In this document: positions 18,911 through 28,080 of the stretch, piece after piece
How the letters are laid out: each line of letters opens with the position of its first letter
Numbering within the stretch: the first letter of the stretch is position 1
From: Acidobacteriota bacterium
GTDB taxonomy: Bacteria; Acidobacteriota; Terriglobia; Acidiferrales; UBA7541
Length of the DNA: 64,000 bases
Direction: 5' to 3'
Assembly (NCBI GenBank): GCA_003223325.1
Contig: QHYS01000026.1
Coordinates: forward strand, 22,649 to 86,648
Program-made: the position numbers and the translations under genes
The notes under the pieces: model-generated
Databases searched by the model: none
What the model was told of the DNA's origin: nothing
The model's input: the letters and a program-made list of their open reading frames with translations, nothing else

Positions 18911-19516
18911 AGATTAGAGGATGCTATTGCCGCGTGGCCAGTTCCTCGACGCGTTGGGCCACTCGCCGGCCATTCAATTCGTGAAAACTCACGCGCACAT
19001 GGTCCCCAGGACTTATACTAATAATCGAAAGTTCCACCGCCAAATCTTCCACCGTCTCCTGCACACGGACTTTCAGATGGCCCTCACCGACGCCGACGAC
19101 GTTACCTTCGATCGTGCGCCGCACGGCCCCCCGCATCCCGTCCCTTCGTAGCCTTTGCAGCCGTCCCGCCTCGCGCCACGCCTCTTGTGCAAAAGGTTGC
19201 CCCAGCATGCCATCACCGCAGCCCGGTTGATGTATCCGATCATTTTCTCCGGATTCTGGCGGTCGACTACCGGCAACCGCCCCACGTTATTCATGAGCAT
19301 TTTGGTCAAAGCGTCAAAGGCGCTTTCGTCCGGATAAGCTACGATCAGCGACCGCGAACCACCATCGATCACGGGCCTATCTCCTGTCGGATTCTCTTCG
19401 AGCCCGCAAAGGATATCGCCTTGCGTGACGATTCGCGCCCTCCATCGCCTCAGGAATCCCTTGTCCCCTGATCTTGTCTCAACCGTATGTCGCCATCATG
19501 CCGACGATGAGCCCTC

Positions 19517-20159
19517 GCCGGGTAGGCCCGGGGAATTTCACTCCGAGCCTCCCACAGATCCGGACGTGAATCTCTCGATTCATCCGGCTCGTGCCACCCA
19601 GTGAAGGCTAACGCCTTCCATCAAGACCAGGAGTTCCTCGGGTTGCCCGTTGACTCCGCGTGATGTGGGTGACCTGCTCCCTTGGCTCCACGGGCATTAC
19701 CCCGCTTCCGCGCTACTACGAAGCAGTGCGCCCCTGATCGGTGCATCGGTACTTTCGGCCTCGTGGGGTGTCCACTTGGGCCTTTTCCCTTAGCATCACC
19801 GACCCGGTTCTCAAGTTCCGTACGAAGGCCCAGATAAGAGTCATGCCGCCTGTACGCCGGACCCCGCATGGCCAGTAAGTAGGTCCCTTCCATACTGCTC
19901 CCAGGACAAGGTGGAAACCCTGGTTTCGGTGTCATCAAAGATCCTTTCGACGCTTCATCAGCGGATCGTTTGCACTCATCTCTCTTATCCACACATGACG
20001 TGATCTAATGTCACGCCTTTTAACCCTAACGTTCACCACCGCGGCCTTTGGGGAGCGAAGCAGCTTAGGGCAGTTTGAAGCCCCCTCCTACAAGGCGGCT
20101 CCGAAGGGTCCTCCTTCATCTTTCGCACAGCATGACGCTTTCGCGTCTTCCTGACACAA
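19517..20159 (-). mobile_element. Group II intron lacking its reverse-transcriptase ORF
   Basis: About 643 bases on the minus strand, inserted in the ClC relic. The 3' part has a textbook domain V (19556-19590) followed by a domain VI-like hairpin and an end CTACCCGGC, close to the CTACTCGAC end I know from related introns. The 5' part (GACGCGAAAGCGTC hairpin near the start, then GGCCATGCGGGGTC and GTGGACACCCCACGAGG blocks) resembles the domain I region upstream of ltrA-like ORFs. Where the maturase/reverse transcriptase should lie there are only about 40 bases. Cutting at these borders and joining the exons restores IPEVGGLIVG, the channel's own sequence, which supports the borders to within a few bases. 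Confidence 0.82.
19556..19590 (-). other. Group II intron domain V hairpin
   Basis: On the minus strand this 35-base hairpin starts GAGCCGGATGAATC, has a GAGA tetraloop, and closes with GATTCACGTCCGGATCT. The pairing and the two-base bulge (CG in CACGTCCGG) are the catalytic domain V signature of bacterial group II introns. It appears intact, so splicing in trans with a maturase from elsewhere cannot be ruled out. Confidence 0.9.
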
Positions 20160-20460
20160 CCACCTCGGGGATCACAATCACCCAGGGCCCAAGTTGAGTC
20201 GCTTCGGATCGGAAATGCGGAAATGAAAGGACCACTGGTGATAGAACGTCACATTCGTGAAGAAGCCAATCAGGTTGTACAAGATGAATGCGATCAGCCG
20301 GCGATCAATCGATCAATCCGATGGCGGCCCCCGTCAGAGATACGAATCCCAGCCGGTACCCCGGTGTTGTTGGTTGTCGCACTCACCCGTCCGTTGGTAT
20401 CAGTCAAATAGATTTCTCCTCTTCTCTCTGCAATCTGGGCGGATCAACGGAAGGATGAAC

Positions 20461-20958
20461 TCAGGTATAAGGGGATTGCTTCTGCCGTTTTCCAGACGCC
20501 TGCTCATACGCCCTTCGCCGCCGGCTCGAGCCGGGTTCCTGTGAAGCCGCCGCCAGCACCGCCTGCAGAGCGTGCGTCAGTTCGGGTGCACTTACGCGTA
20601 GCTCGGCAATGCGGTGCCGCACCAGCCGGCTCAGCAGCTTTTCTCCTCGCGGCGTCACGTGCACGTGCACTTGACGCCGGTCTCGCTGAGAGCGTTCGCG
20701 ACGAAAAAGCCCCCGCCTTTCCATGCGGTCTACGAGCTCAACGGCGCTGTGATGCTGGATCTGCAGCCGTTCGGCCAGGCTGCGAATGGTTGGTTCGTGG
20801 TCCGGGGGCAGTCCGCGCAGCGCCAACAGGCCCATATACTGCTGCGGTTCGAGACCCACCGACCGGGCCGCCTTTTCGCTGTTATTTAGATAGCGCCGGA
20901 TTAGAAAGCGGAACTGCGCAAGGGCTTGATATTCGGCAGTGTTGCTGGAGCGGTTCAT
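20461..20958 (-). CDS. MarR-family transcriptional regulator
   Basis: A 165-residue winged-helix protein. The MarR core is visible: LEPQQYMGLLALRGLPP, the recognition region IRSLAERLQIQHHSAVELVDRMERRG, and the wing RRERSQRDRRQVHVHVTPRGE. The C-terminal tail is unusually basic. It lies immediately upstream of the decayed ClC channel (about 50 bases), so it probably once regulated that gene together with itself. An inverted repeat overlaps its promoter. The regulated signal is unknown. Confidence 0.92.
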   Translation of the reverse strand: MNRSSNTAEYQALAQFRFLIRRYLNNSEKAARSVGLEPQQYMGLLALRGLPPDHEPTIRSLAERLQIQHHSAVELVDRMERRGLFRRERSQRDRRQVHVHVTPRGEKLLSRLVRHRIAELRVSAPELTHALQAVLAAASQEPGSSRRRRAYEQASGKRQKQSPYT

Positions 20959-20960
20959 CG

Positions 20961-20989
20961 ACCTTAATTATATCGTGCGGCGATAAGGT
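20961..20989. promoter_or_regulatory. Inverted repeat over the marR -10 box, probable operator
   Basis: ACCTTA (20961-20966) and TAAGGT (20984-20989) form a dyad 3 bases upstream of the marR start, with inner arms ATCG and CGAT. On the minus strand the repeat contains TATAAT (20967-20972), 8 bases before the ATG, a spacing that implies a leaderless or near-leaderless transcript. Autorepression by MarR binding is inferred. Confidence 0.55.
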
Positions 20990-21049
20990 CGTACCCAAAA
21001 CAATCGGGCCGCGTTCCGTAGAAGAAGACCCCTAGCCGAAGGCGCAGTT

Positions 21050-21499
21050 TTAAAACACCTTCTCGGAATCTGCGAGAATCGTAACCGGCCCGTCATTTTC
21101 CAGCTCGACAACCATGTGCGCCTGAAAAATACCTGTTTCCACGGGAACGCCTAAAGATTTCAGGCGGGCGATGTATTCTTCATATGTCCGATTCGCCTCG
21201 GAGGGCGGCGCCGCGCGCTCGAAACCCGGCCGGCGGCCCCGGCGCATGTCGCCGTAAAGCGTAAATTGTGAAACCACCAGCGCCGCCCCGCCACTTTCAA
21301 GCAGGGAAACGTTCATCCTTCCCTCAGCATCATCAAAAATTCTCATGTGTGCGGTTTTCTCTGCCAGGTGATGAGCGGCCTCGTTCAAATCGCCCTTAGC
21401 TATTCCGAGCAACACCACGATTCCGGCGCCGATCTCCCCAACGGTGCGTCCATCAACGCTCACGCGTGCATGGCGAACTCGTTGAATGACGGCTCGCAT
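21050..21499 (-). CDS. dtd: D-aminoacyl-tRNA deacylase
   Basis: Dtd hydrolyses D-amino acids, and glycine mischarged on tRNA-Ala, off tRNA. The 149-residue length is exact for the family. It has the MRAVIQRVRHARVSVDG start, the catalytic-pocket motif SQFTLYGD and the cross-subunit GP motif in NDGPVTILADS. It lies 9 bases downstream of mutM in the same direction, so the two are probably co-transcribed. Confidence 0.97.
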   Translation of the reverse strand: MRAVIQRVRHARVSVDGRTVGEIGAGIVVLLGIAKGDLNEAAHHLAEKTAHMRIFDDAEGRMNVSLLESGGAALVVSQFTLYGDMRRGRRPGFERAAPPSEANRTYEEYIARLKSLGVPVETGIFQAHMVVELENDGPVTILADSEKVF

Positions 21500-21508
21500 G
21501 GTCCTTCT

Positions 21509-22387
21509 TCAAACTCGCGCCTCGGCCTTCCCAGAGGCACGCGCTCGCCGAGGCGCGGTCTGGCAGTGCGGACAGAAATAACTGCTTCGTCCGGCGACGA
21601 TGGCGCGCCGGATCTTTGCCCCGCAACGAAAACAAGGTTTGCCCTCGCGGCCATAGGCGCGATGTCTCTGCTGGTATTCTCCAGGTTGACCTTCCGCATC
21701 CACGAAAGTCGCTATCGAAGAACCGCGATCCGCGATGGCATGCTGCAGTACCCGCCGAATGGCCTGGCGAAGCCGGCCGAGTTCTGTGGAATGGAGCCGC
21801 GCTGCAAGGCGCGCCGGGTGAATGCGCGCCTGCCATAAACTTTCATCGGCATAGATATTTCCGATTCCTCGAAAGACCCTTTGGTCAAGCAGCAAGGCTT
21901 TGATTCGGGCTCGGCGGCCTGCCAGCCGCTTGTGGAATTCGCCGGCAGAAATTTCCAGCGGCTCCTGCCCAAGACTATCCCGGAAGGCGTCGATCTGATC
22001 GCCGGCGACCATCCGCATTTGTCCGAACCGGCGAATATCGGTGTAGCGCAGCTCCCGGCCGTCTTCGAGTTCGAAGAATACGTGAGTGTGCGGCGCAACA
22101 GGGTCTTCGGGCCGGCGCACGCCCAGCCATCCCGTCATGCCGAGATGTACGAGGAGATTGATCGGCCGGTCGGGACTCTTCGCAGCGCTGCCCGCATTCA
22201 GTTGTAGCCGGATGAACTTGCCAAGGCGCTCGACCGTTTCTATGCGACGTCCGGGAAGCAATTCGGCCAACGCGAGCGGCTCTTCGATGAAATCGGTCTT
22301 TCCCAGACGCACCGACACAATGGTGTGCCCCGGTAACACGGTTCGCAGCCCGCGCACAATCGTTTCGACTTCGGGCAATTCCGGCAT
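21509..22387 (-). CDS. mutM: Formamidopyrimidine-DNA glycosylase (Fpg)
   Basis: MutM removes 8-oxoguanine and formamidopyrimidines by base excision. The start is placed at the second Met (22387) so that the mature chain begins PELPEVETIVRGL, because the N-terminal Pro is the catalytic nucleophile and Glu follows it. The conserved Lys lies in ERLGKFIRLQL, and GNIYADESLWQARIHP is the helix-two-turn-helix. The zinc finger CFRCGAKIRR..CPHC closes the protein. At 292 residues it is of normal length. It is co-directional with dtd. Confidence 0.96.
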   Translation of the reverse strand: MPELPEVETIVRGLRTVLPGHTIVSVRLGKTDFIEEPLALAELLPGRRIETVERLGKFIRLQLNAGSAAKSPDRPINLLVHLGMTGWLGVRRPEDPVAPHTHVFFELEDGRELRYTDIRRFGQMRMVAGDQIDAFRDSLGQEPLEISAGEFHKRLAGRRARIKALLLDQRVFRGIGNIYADESLWQARIHPARLAARLHSTELGRLRQAIRRVLQHAIADRGSSIATFVDAEGQPGEYQQRHRAYGREGKPCFRCGAKIRRAIVAGRSSYFCPHCQTAPRRARASGKAEARV

Positions 22388-22463
22388 GTTCAAATGCTGG
22401 CCGACTGCAGCCTACACAAGGAAGCGGCCGCCTTCCCATCTTCGCATACGCATGGATAATAAA

Positions 22464-22970
22464 TTACGGAAGGGGCAGACCCGGAGACGCTACAATACCG
22501 GCCATACGTAAGATTTCCTGGTATTCCTCGTCAGATACCGCGGAAATAATCAGTCGAACGTTCTTCAAGAATTTCAGCTTTCGCAGCCCCGGGTTGGCGC
22601 GCAGCTCCGCGAGACTGACTTGCCGTGGCAAACGCTCGAGTGCGCGCAGATCCGCCACCAAGCTTTTCTTTTCCGGATCGTGCGGATCGGGATAGGGATC
22701 GCGTGTGACTTCCGCGAGTGCATAAAGAGCGCGCTCCGGGGCAGCGTGATAACAGAGCACGCGATCGCCGCGACGTATGTGTTTGAGCTGCCTCAAAGCG
22801 TCCGGCCGCGAACCCGCCCCGCGCCACATCTCTTTGCCTTTAACAAATAAAGTGTCCCAGTGGTAATTGTGTGGATCAACGCTGAACAACCAGTGGTTGC
22901 GTTTTGACTCGGGGCGATTAGTCTGCGCAGTGGAACTGGTCAAGGGTCTAGGTTGTTCCCCTAGCGGCAA
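22464..22970 (-). CDS. EVE-domain protein
   Basis: EVE domains resemble PUA/YTH folds that bind modified nucleobases in RNA or DNA. The protein (168 residues) shows the typical NHWLFSVDPHNYHWDTLF opening, the GDRVLCYHAAPERALYALAEV strand-turn pattern and a C-terminal RLIISAVSDEEYQEIL. The start at 22970 is a TTG with a GAGG site; residues before NHWLFS are not conserved, so the start is uncertain. It sits alone between mutM and a hairpin region. The target base is unknown. Confidence 0.88.
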   Translation of the reverse strand: MPLGEQPRPLTSSTAQTNRPESKRNHWLFSVDPHNYHWDTLFVKGKEMWRGAGSRPDALRQLKHIRRGDRVLCYHAAPERALYALAEVTRDPYPDPHDPEKKSLVADLRALERLPRQVSLAELRANPGLRKLKFLKNVRLIISAVSDEEYQEILRMAGIVASPGLPLP

Positions 22971-23053
22971 AAGTTATCCTCGATGCGCATCCGCTCTTGC
23001 CGGTTGAACGCGCGTGAATAAAGGCAGCACTATACACGCGAGTATCCCGGTAC

Positions 23054-23081
23054 GGGAGCAAAAAGTGATCTTTTTGCTCCC
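23054..23081 (-). terminator. Perfect 12-bp hairpin downstream of the aldolase gene
   Basis: GGGAGCAAAAAG and CTTTTTGCTCCC pair perfectly around a TGAT loop. It lies in the 290-base gap between the aldolase stop (23261) and the EVE gene and could end transcription of the leftward gdh-aldolase unit. There is no clear U-tract after the stem, so a processing site or another element is possible. Nothing else in this gap looks coding. Confidence 0.5.
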
Positions 23082-23260
23082 TCTCCAGCACTGTTCGGCA
23101 CCCTCCAGGAGTCTTTACCCTAGGGCAGACGAGGCAGCCTACTCCTTTATTGTCTATAACATGTCTAGGTGCACGAAGCCATGGCTCTAACGAACCCGCG
23201 CCACGGGCTTCAAGGGCAAACGCCTTGGCTCCACGGGCCAAGTAACTTGGTAGACGAGGG

Positions 23261-24013
23261 TCACTTAGAGCGGCGGGCAGGTTTTAACGGAGGGAGGTCG
23301 CTGTTCGAGGGCGTGTGGGTTTGGCGGTTAGATTCGGATGCGTTGCCAGCATGGTGGGCGCGGGTGGCGAGCAGTTTTTCGATATCACCGGCGGAGAGCA
23401 CGGTTTGCTTGCCGAGGAGTTGCGTGACGAGCGAGACCATGGCGACGTGCTCAACTGTTTCCATGCGGAAAAACGCCGTAAGCAAATCGGGCCCGTAAGT
23501 AACCACACCGTGATTGGCCAGGAGTATGGCGTCGTAATTCCGCAGCAACGGCTCGATCGAATCGCACAATTCTGACGTGCCTGGCGTGCCGTAAGGAGCT
23601 AAAGGAACGCACCCGAGTGAAGACACAGCTTCGCTAAGAATGGCTTTATCGAGCGGCACGCCCGCAGCCGCGAATCCTGTCGCAATGGGCGGGTGGGCAT
23701 GGCAGATGGCGCAAACATCCGCCCGAAAACGGTAGATCAGAAGATGCATGGCAAGTTCGGTGGACGGCGGGCGCGCGCCGGAAAGGGGCCGGCCCTGCAT
23801 GTCTGTGACGACCAGATCGTCCGGAGTCATCATGCCTTTGCTGATGCAAGTAGGAGTCGTGAGCACGCGTGAAGCATTGAGGCGGACCGAGATGTTGCCG
23901 TCAGTGGCTGGCGCAAAATGTCGCGCGTGAACCCACCGTCCCGCCGTACAGATTTCGCGCCGGTGCGTGTCTTCGGTCTTGGAATTGCCCGGGATGATGG
24001 CTTCGGGAAGCAT
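23261..24013 (-). CDS. Class II aldolase/adducin-family protein
   Basis: This 250-residue protein has the zinc-binding pattern of class II aldolases (L-fuculose-phosphate aldolase type): CHAHPP provides two His, and a later His is in LLANHGVVTYG. The substrate region TDGNISVRL and the acid in STELAMHLLIYR fit. It begins 8 bases after glutamate dehydrogenase ends and is probably co-transcribed with it. The sugar-phosphate substrate cannot be read; some family members are decarboxylases or dehydratases. Confidence 0.88.
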   Translation of the reverse strand: MLPEAIIPGNSKTEDTHRREICTAGRWVHARHFAPATDGNISVRLNASRVLTTPTCISKGMMTPDDLVVTDMQGRPLSGARPPSTELAMHLLIYRFRADVCAICHAHPPIATGFAAAGVPLDKAILSEAVSSLGCVPLAPYGTPGTSELCDSIEPLLRNYDAILLANHGVVTYGPDLLTAFFRMETVEHVAMVSLVTQLLGKQTVLSAGDIEKLLATRAHHAGNASESNRQTHTPSNSDLPPLKPARRSK

Positions 24014-24021
24014 GGTTCACT

Positions 24022-25299
24022 TTAGGCATAGATGCCGCGGAGCTTCAGCACAAATGCGACGCGATCGATCGCCAGCATATACGCCGCGATGCGATTATTA
24101 ACGGCATGCGCCTCGGAATAGCGTACCACTTCGTCGAAGCTGTGCTCCATGACATCTTTCAGCCGCTCGTTAACCGTGCTTTCGCGCCAAAAGAATCCTT
24201 CGCGGTCCTGCACCCATTCGAAATAGCTGACCGTGACACCGCCGGCATTGGCCAGGATATCCGGAATGACGAAAATACCCTTGGCGTCGAGCACATCGTC
24301 GGCGTAGGCGGTGGTAGGCCCATTGGCGCCTTCGCAAAGGATGCTGGCCTGGATGCGGTCCACGTTCTCGCTGGTGATTTGGTTTTCGATGGCGGCGGGC
24401 AGGAGGATATCGCAGGGCTGGAAAAGGACCTCTTGCGCGGACATCTGCGTGCCGCCGCCGGGAAAATCCGGGAGCGGTTTCTGCTGCCGCAGGACCCAAT
24501 TTTCTACGGCTGGCAGATCGAAGCCTTTTTCGTCATAGAGCCCACCGTGAATATCGGCGAGGCCAACGATTTTGTAACCTGCAGCGTGCATGAGCGAAGC
24601 TGCGGCTGAGCCTACATTGCCGAAGCCTTGCACGATGACGCGCGCGTCGCCGCGCCGTTTGCCAAACTTAGCCATGGCTTTGTCGCAAACGATGAGCAAC
24701 CCACGGCCGGTGGCGGAGTGGCGCCCCTGCGATCCGCCCATCTCCACGGGCTTTCCCGTCACGACTGCGGTGGTGGTGCGGCGGGCGTGCATGGAGTAAG
24801 TATCCATGATCCAGGCCATGACCTGCTCATTTGTCCCTAGATCCGGCGCCGGAACATCACGCTCAGGGCCGAACCATTCGATCAGCTCGGCCGTGTAGCG
24901 GCGGGTGATGCGTTCGAGTTCGCCGCGGGAAAGCTTGCCAGGATCGCAGATGATGCCGCCTTTGGCGCCGCCAAAGGGAATGTTCACCACGGCGCACTTC
25001 CAGGTCATTTCGCTCGCCAGGGCGCGGATTTCGTCTAATGTCACGTTCGGCGCAAAGCGGATACCGCCCTTGCAAGGCCCACGAACTAGGGAGTGGTGGA
25101 CGCGGTAACCGACAAAAACCTCGAGGCGCCCATTATCCAGCGTGACTGGAATGTAGACAGTGATTTCCTTATTCGGATGGCGCATGAAGCGATAGACGCC
25201 CTCTTCGAGTCCGAGCTTCCTGGCAGCGATTTCGAAGCGGGCTTCCGCCGAAGCGTAGACATTCATTTCATCGTGAGGCGACAAGGTAGGCGTAGGCAT
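24022..25299 (-). CDS. gdhA: Glu/Leu/Phe/Val dehydrogenase family, probably glutamate dehydrogenase
   Basis: From ATG 25299, preceded by GAAGAGG, the protein has 425 residues, usual for hexameric NAD(P)-dependent glutamate dehydrogenase. [12 protein letters not shown] carries the substrate Lys, [17 protein letters not shown] the catalytic Lys region, and [21 protein letters not shown] is the Rossmann motif. The frame extends 71 codons upstream without similarity. It converts 2-oxoglutarate and ammonia to glutamate or the reverse. The window also has gltBD, so both glutamate routes are encoded here. Confidence 0.93.
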   Translation of the reverse strand: MPTPTLSPHDEMNVYASAEARFEIAARKLGLEEGVYRFMRHPNKEITVYIPVTLDNGRLEVFVGYRVHHSLVRGPCKGGIRFAPNVTLDEIRALASEMTWKCAVVNIPFGGAKGGIICDPGKLSRGELERITRRYTAELIEWFGPERDVPAPDLGTNEQVMAWIMDTYSMHARRTTTAVVTGKPVEMGGSQGRHSATGRGLLIVCDKAMAKFGKRRGDARVIVQGFGNVGSAAASLMHAAGYKIVGLADIHGGLYDEKGFDLPAVENWVLRQQKPLPDFPGGGTQMSAQEVLFQPCDILLPAAIENQITSENVDRIQASILCEGANGPTTAYADDVLDAKGIFVIPDILANAGGVTVSYFEWVQDREGFFWRESTVNERLKDVMEHSFDEVVRYSEAHAVNNRIAAYMLAIDRVAFVLKLRGIYA

Positions 25300-25589
25300 A
25301 ACCTCTTCTCCGCGGGCTTGAGGTCCGCAGTTCCGGGCTCCGAGACAGCGAACTTCACCTCCGGTTTCAAGGCTCCAATGGATTCTATCCACTCTTAGTG
25401 CCGTCGGCGCGCGGAGAATCGCAGTATACGAACACGTGCCGGGCGGTGCAAGCTGATCGCGAGCGGGGAGCGCGGCGCTTCGCGGCCGAAGCCCTTCACC
25501 GGCCGGTGGCATTCGAGCCTGAAGACGGGCCCCCGCGCCTGTACGGGATCACTGCACGAATTAAGAAACCAGGGGAAGGAGCGCGGAAG

Positions 25590-26600
25590 CTATTTTTTTA
25601 CGAATTTTTCCATCAGGAGGGAAGCCAGCCGGCCGGAATTGTGACGCACCACGCCATGAACTTCGAGGAGATTATCGAAGACGCATTGGAGGCCCATTCG
25701 CTTCAGTGCGGCGGAGTCAATCAAGACGGGCTCGGCACCCTCTGATTTGTATCGCCGCAGGACTTCGGGGGCCAGAGGCTGATCATTAATGACCACGCAA
25801 TCGATGATCTTCCTTCCGGTGTGCTGATGAATGGCGCGCACGTGATCGACAAGGGTGTAACCGACCGTTTCACCGGGTTGGGTCATCAAGTTTGCGATGT
25901 ACACTCGCTTGGCGTTGCACTTCTCGATGGCTTCTGCGACGCCCGACACCAGCAGATTGGGAATAATACTGGTGAAGAGTGACCCCGGGCCGAGCAGAAT
26001 CAGATTCGCCGAGGCGATTGCTTGCAGGACTTCCGGCAGTGGCTTCACTCTTCGCGGAACCAAATGAACGCGGCGAATGGGCACGCGAGTGGCGCCGATC
26101 TGAGTCTCTCCGGCGATCACTTTGCCGCTTTCGAGCGCGGCTTCGAGCGAGACGAGCTGATTGGTGGAAGGGAAGATGCGGCCGCGGATAGCCAGTACTT
26201 CGCTGGTGACACGCACTGCGTGCGTGAAATCGCCGGTAATATGGCTCAATGCGGTGAGGAAGAGATTGCCGAAGCTGTGCCCGCGCAGGCCGCGGCCGGA
26301 TTGGAAACGATACTGAAACAGCCGGCTAAGCAAGGCTTCGTCTTCGGACAATGCGACCATGCAATTGCGAAGGTCACCGGGAGGAAGGACGCCGTACTCG
26401 CGCCGCAAACGACCGGAGCTGCCACCGTCATCGGTGACAGTCACGACCGCCGCGAGGTCGGCAATGGGATGGTGAGAATTGTTCCGGTGCAGGGGAGCCA
26501 CGTGACTTTTCAAGCCGCGTAGCAGCATAGAAAGTCCCGTGCCGCCGCCGATCGCGACGATCCGTGCCGGACTAGCGCGCTGAAACCGTGAATGACTCAC
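25590..26600 (-). CDS. yvcK: YvcK/CofD-family gluconeogenesis factor
   Basis: YvcK-type proteins bind UDP-N-acetylglucosamine and link carbon flux with envelope growth. Motifs are IVAIGGGTGLSMLLRGLK at the start, VTVTDDGGSSGRLRREYGV and PPGDLRNCMVALSEDE. A GTG at 26600 avoids overlap with the preceding TPR gene; the longer open frame from 26696 would overlap it by 83 bases. From GTG the length is about 336 residues, near the family norm. It is downstream of the TPR gene in the same direction. Confidence 0.92.
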   Translation of the reverse strand: MSHSRFQRASPARIVAIGGGTGLSMLLRGLKSHVAPLHRNNSHHPIADLAAVVTVTDDGGSSGRLRREYGVLPPGDLRNCMVALSEDEALLSRLFQYRFQSGRGLRGHSFGNLFLTALSHITGDFTHAVRVTSEVLAIRGRIFPSTNQLVSLEAALESGKVIAGETQIGATRVPIRRVHLVPRRVKPLPEVLQAIASANLILLGPGSLFTSIIPNLLVSGVAEAIEKCNAKRVYIANLMTQPGETVGYTLVDHVRAIHQHTGRKIIDCVVINDQPLAPEVLRRYKSEGAEPVLIDSAALKRMGLQCVFDNLLEVHGVVRHNSGRLASLLMEKFVKK

Positions 26601-26613
26601 GTGCAGGAAACCG

Positions 26614-27213
26614 TCAGGTTCCAGAACCGTCCCGATCCGGGTAGAGCAGTTCCGTGAATCTGGGGTCTTCCTGAAGGAAGGCGAAGTCCTCATCATTGCG
26701 GGCGTGATACCGATTCTCGGGACGAAGCTGGATGGCCAGCTTCAAGTTTTCCATAGCCGATTCGGCTTCTCCCGTAAGGCAATCAAGAGCCGCCATAGCG
26801 TAGATGACGTAATCGGCCTTCGGGGCCAACTTTCGCGCGCGGAGCAAATGCTCCCTGGCCTCGTCCCAGCGTCCCATGTTCATCATGGCGACACCTTGTT
26901 GGTAATGCTCTTCGGGCGAATGCGGCACGACGGGATCTGAGCGCTGCAGGCGTTGCTCCGCGAGATCTTTCCCGGGTCCAGTAAGAACCTTCTCGAAGAC
27001 GGCCTTAGCCTTTGCATACTTTTGTTGCTGGAAGTTCTGCACCGCTTCCTCGAAGGCTCTCAACTGCTGCTCGATCGCGGGGTCGACTGCGGGGCGACTC
27101 ACTTCCTTGGATCTTCCCTCCCTTAACTCCTTCTTTCTAAATAGCTTGACCTGAGTGGGGGCGGTGACCCGCCTTGCTTTCCTGGTTTTATGGGATTTTC
27201 CGGCACGGCGCAT
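26614..27213 (-). CDS. Tetratricopeptide-repeat protein
   Basis: A 199-residue protein with a highly basic N-terminus (first 40 residues) and TPR units such as EEHYQQGVAMMNMGRWDEAR and YVIYAMAALDCLTGEAESAM. It ends LQEDPRFTELLYPDRDGSGT. No signal peptide is evident, so a cytoplasmic scaffold is likely. It sits 13 bases upstream of yvcK, suggesting one transcript. The function is unknown. Confidence 0.82.
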   Translation of the reverse strand: MRRAGKSHKTRKARRVTAPTQVKLFRKKELREGRSKEVSRPAVDPAIEQQLRAFEEAVQNFQQQKYAKAKAVFEKVLTGPGKDLAEQRLQRSDPVVPHSPEEHYQQGVAMMNMGRWDEAREHLLRARKLAPKADYVIYAMAALDCLTGEAESAMENLKLAIQLRPENRYHARNDEDFAFLQEDPRFTELLYPDRDGSGT

Positions 27214-27423
27214 TCGCGCATATTTAGCATAGCTTTCCAGAGCGCGTCAATCCGGGTGCTGGCGGAGCATGGCGCCGCCAAGACCCGACAAACGGACAAG
27301 CCATTGTAAACCCGACTCTTGCAGCTGACTTTTGTTGTCAATTGGCTACGCCGTTGCGGTGCCATGCTTTGGCTCTCAAGCTCGCTATGTTATAAATACA
27401 CTCCCGGCTAGCCCCGGGGCACT

Positions 27424-28011
27424 GTGCCTTTCATCAATTTTCCTGCGCGCGAGATCAATTGCAAGCTTGTCTATTACGGTCCCGGCCTAGGCGGGAAAAC
27501 CGCTAATCTACAATGGATTTACGACAACACCGGGACGGCCTTGAAAGGGAAAATGATTTCGCTCGCCACGGAAACCGATCGCACGCTTTTCTTTGACTTT
27601 CTTCCGCTCGATCTCGGCACAGTCCGAGGTTTCAAAACTCGCTTGCATTTGTATACCGTGCCCGGCCAGGTGTTCTATGAAGCAAGCCGCAAACTCATTT
27701 TGAAGGGCGCGGACGGAGTAGTTTTTGTCGCGGATTCGCAGGAAGAGCGGCTGGACGCCAATTTGGAGACGCTGGAGAACTTGAAAGAGCACCTTAGGGA
27801 GCAGAAGCTCGAGTTCAGCACAATTCCTTATGTATTGCAGCTGAACAAGCGCGATCTCCCCAACGTCATGGCCAAGGATGCCCTCTGCAAGCACCTACGG
27901 CTGAAAGCAGAGCCCGTCGTGGAAGCCGTGGCGGTCGAGGGAAAGGGTGTATTCGATACCTTGCGCGAAGTGGCCAAACTGGTCCTGGCCGAATTGAAGA
28001 AAGGCACGTAA
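27424..28011 (+). CDS. mglA: MglA-like small GTPase
   Basis: A Ras/Arf-like prokaryotic GTPase of the MglA group (195 residues, GTG start). The P-loop GPGLGGKT is at residues 19-26, the G3 region reads TVPGQ (about 78-82) in place of the usual DxxGQ, as is characteristic of MglA, and NKRD at 141-144 is G4. MglA governs cell polarity and motility in Myxococcus and Thermus. No MglB (roadblock-domain) gene is adjacent here, so its GAP is elsewhere or absent. Confidence 0.92.
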   Translation: MPFINFPAREINCKLVYYGPGLGGKTANLQWIYDNTGTALKGKMISLATETDRTLFFDFLPLDLGTVRGFKTRLHLYTVPGQVFYEASRKLILKGADGVVFVADSQEERLDANLETLENLKEHLREQKLEFSTIPYVLQLNKRDLPNVMAKDALCKHLRLKAEPVVEAVAVEGKGVFDTLREVAKLVLAELKKGT

Positions 28012-28080
28012 GTTCCACCCGATCCGCCTGGAACGGGGCCGGCGCGCTGCGGGCAAGGATGGATCCCCGAAGAAATTCGT

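Larger units (their letters stand above)
18924..20407 (-). pseudogene. ClC-type chloride channel with CBS domains, decayed and split by a group II intron
   Basis: Exon 1 (20160-20407) begins at a TTG with an AGAGGAG site and reads LIAFILYNLIGFFTNVTFYH and RISDPKRLNLGP; one base is then missing before WVIVIPEV. Exon 2 resumes below 19517 with GLIVGMMATYG, a TGA where a Ser codon is expected, then DKIRGQGIPEAME, the ClC selectivity-region motif. The channel core (several hundred residues) is deleted, and the sequence jumps to a CBS pair: RIVTQGDILCGLEENP and SRSLIVAYPDESAFDALTKM. A last frameshift leads to the end (VRVSFHELNGRRVAQ). The gene directly follows the marR gene. It cannot make a channel. 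Confidence 0.85.

Noticed and set aside
19621..19992. Minus-strand 123-residue frame inside the intron
   Set aside because: It lies within the structured domain I-III part of the group II intron and has no protein similarity; the RNA explains the sequence.
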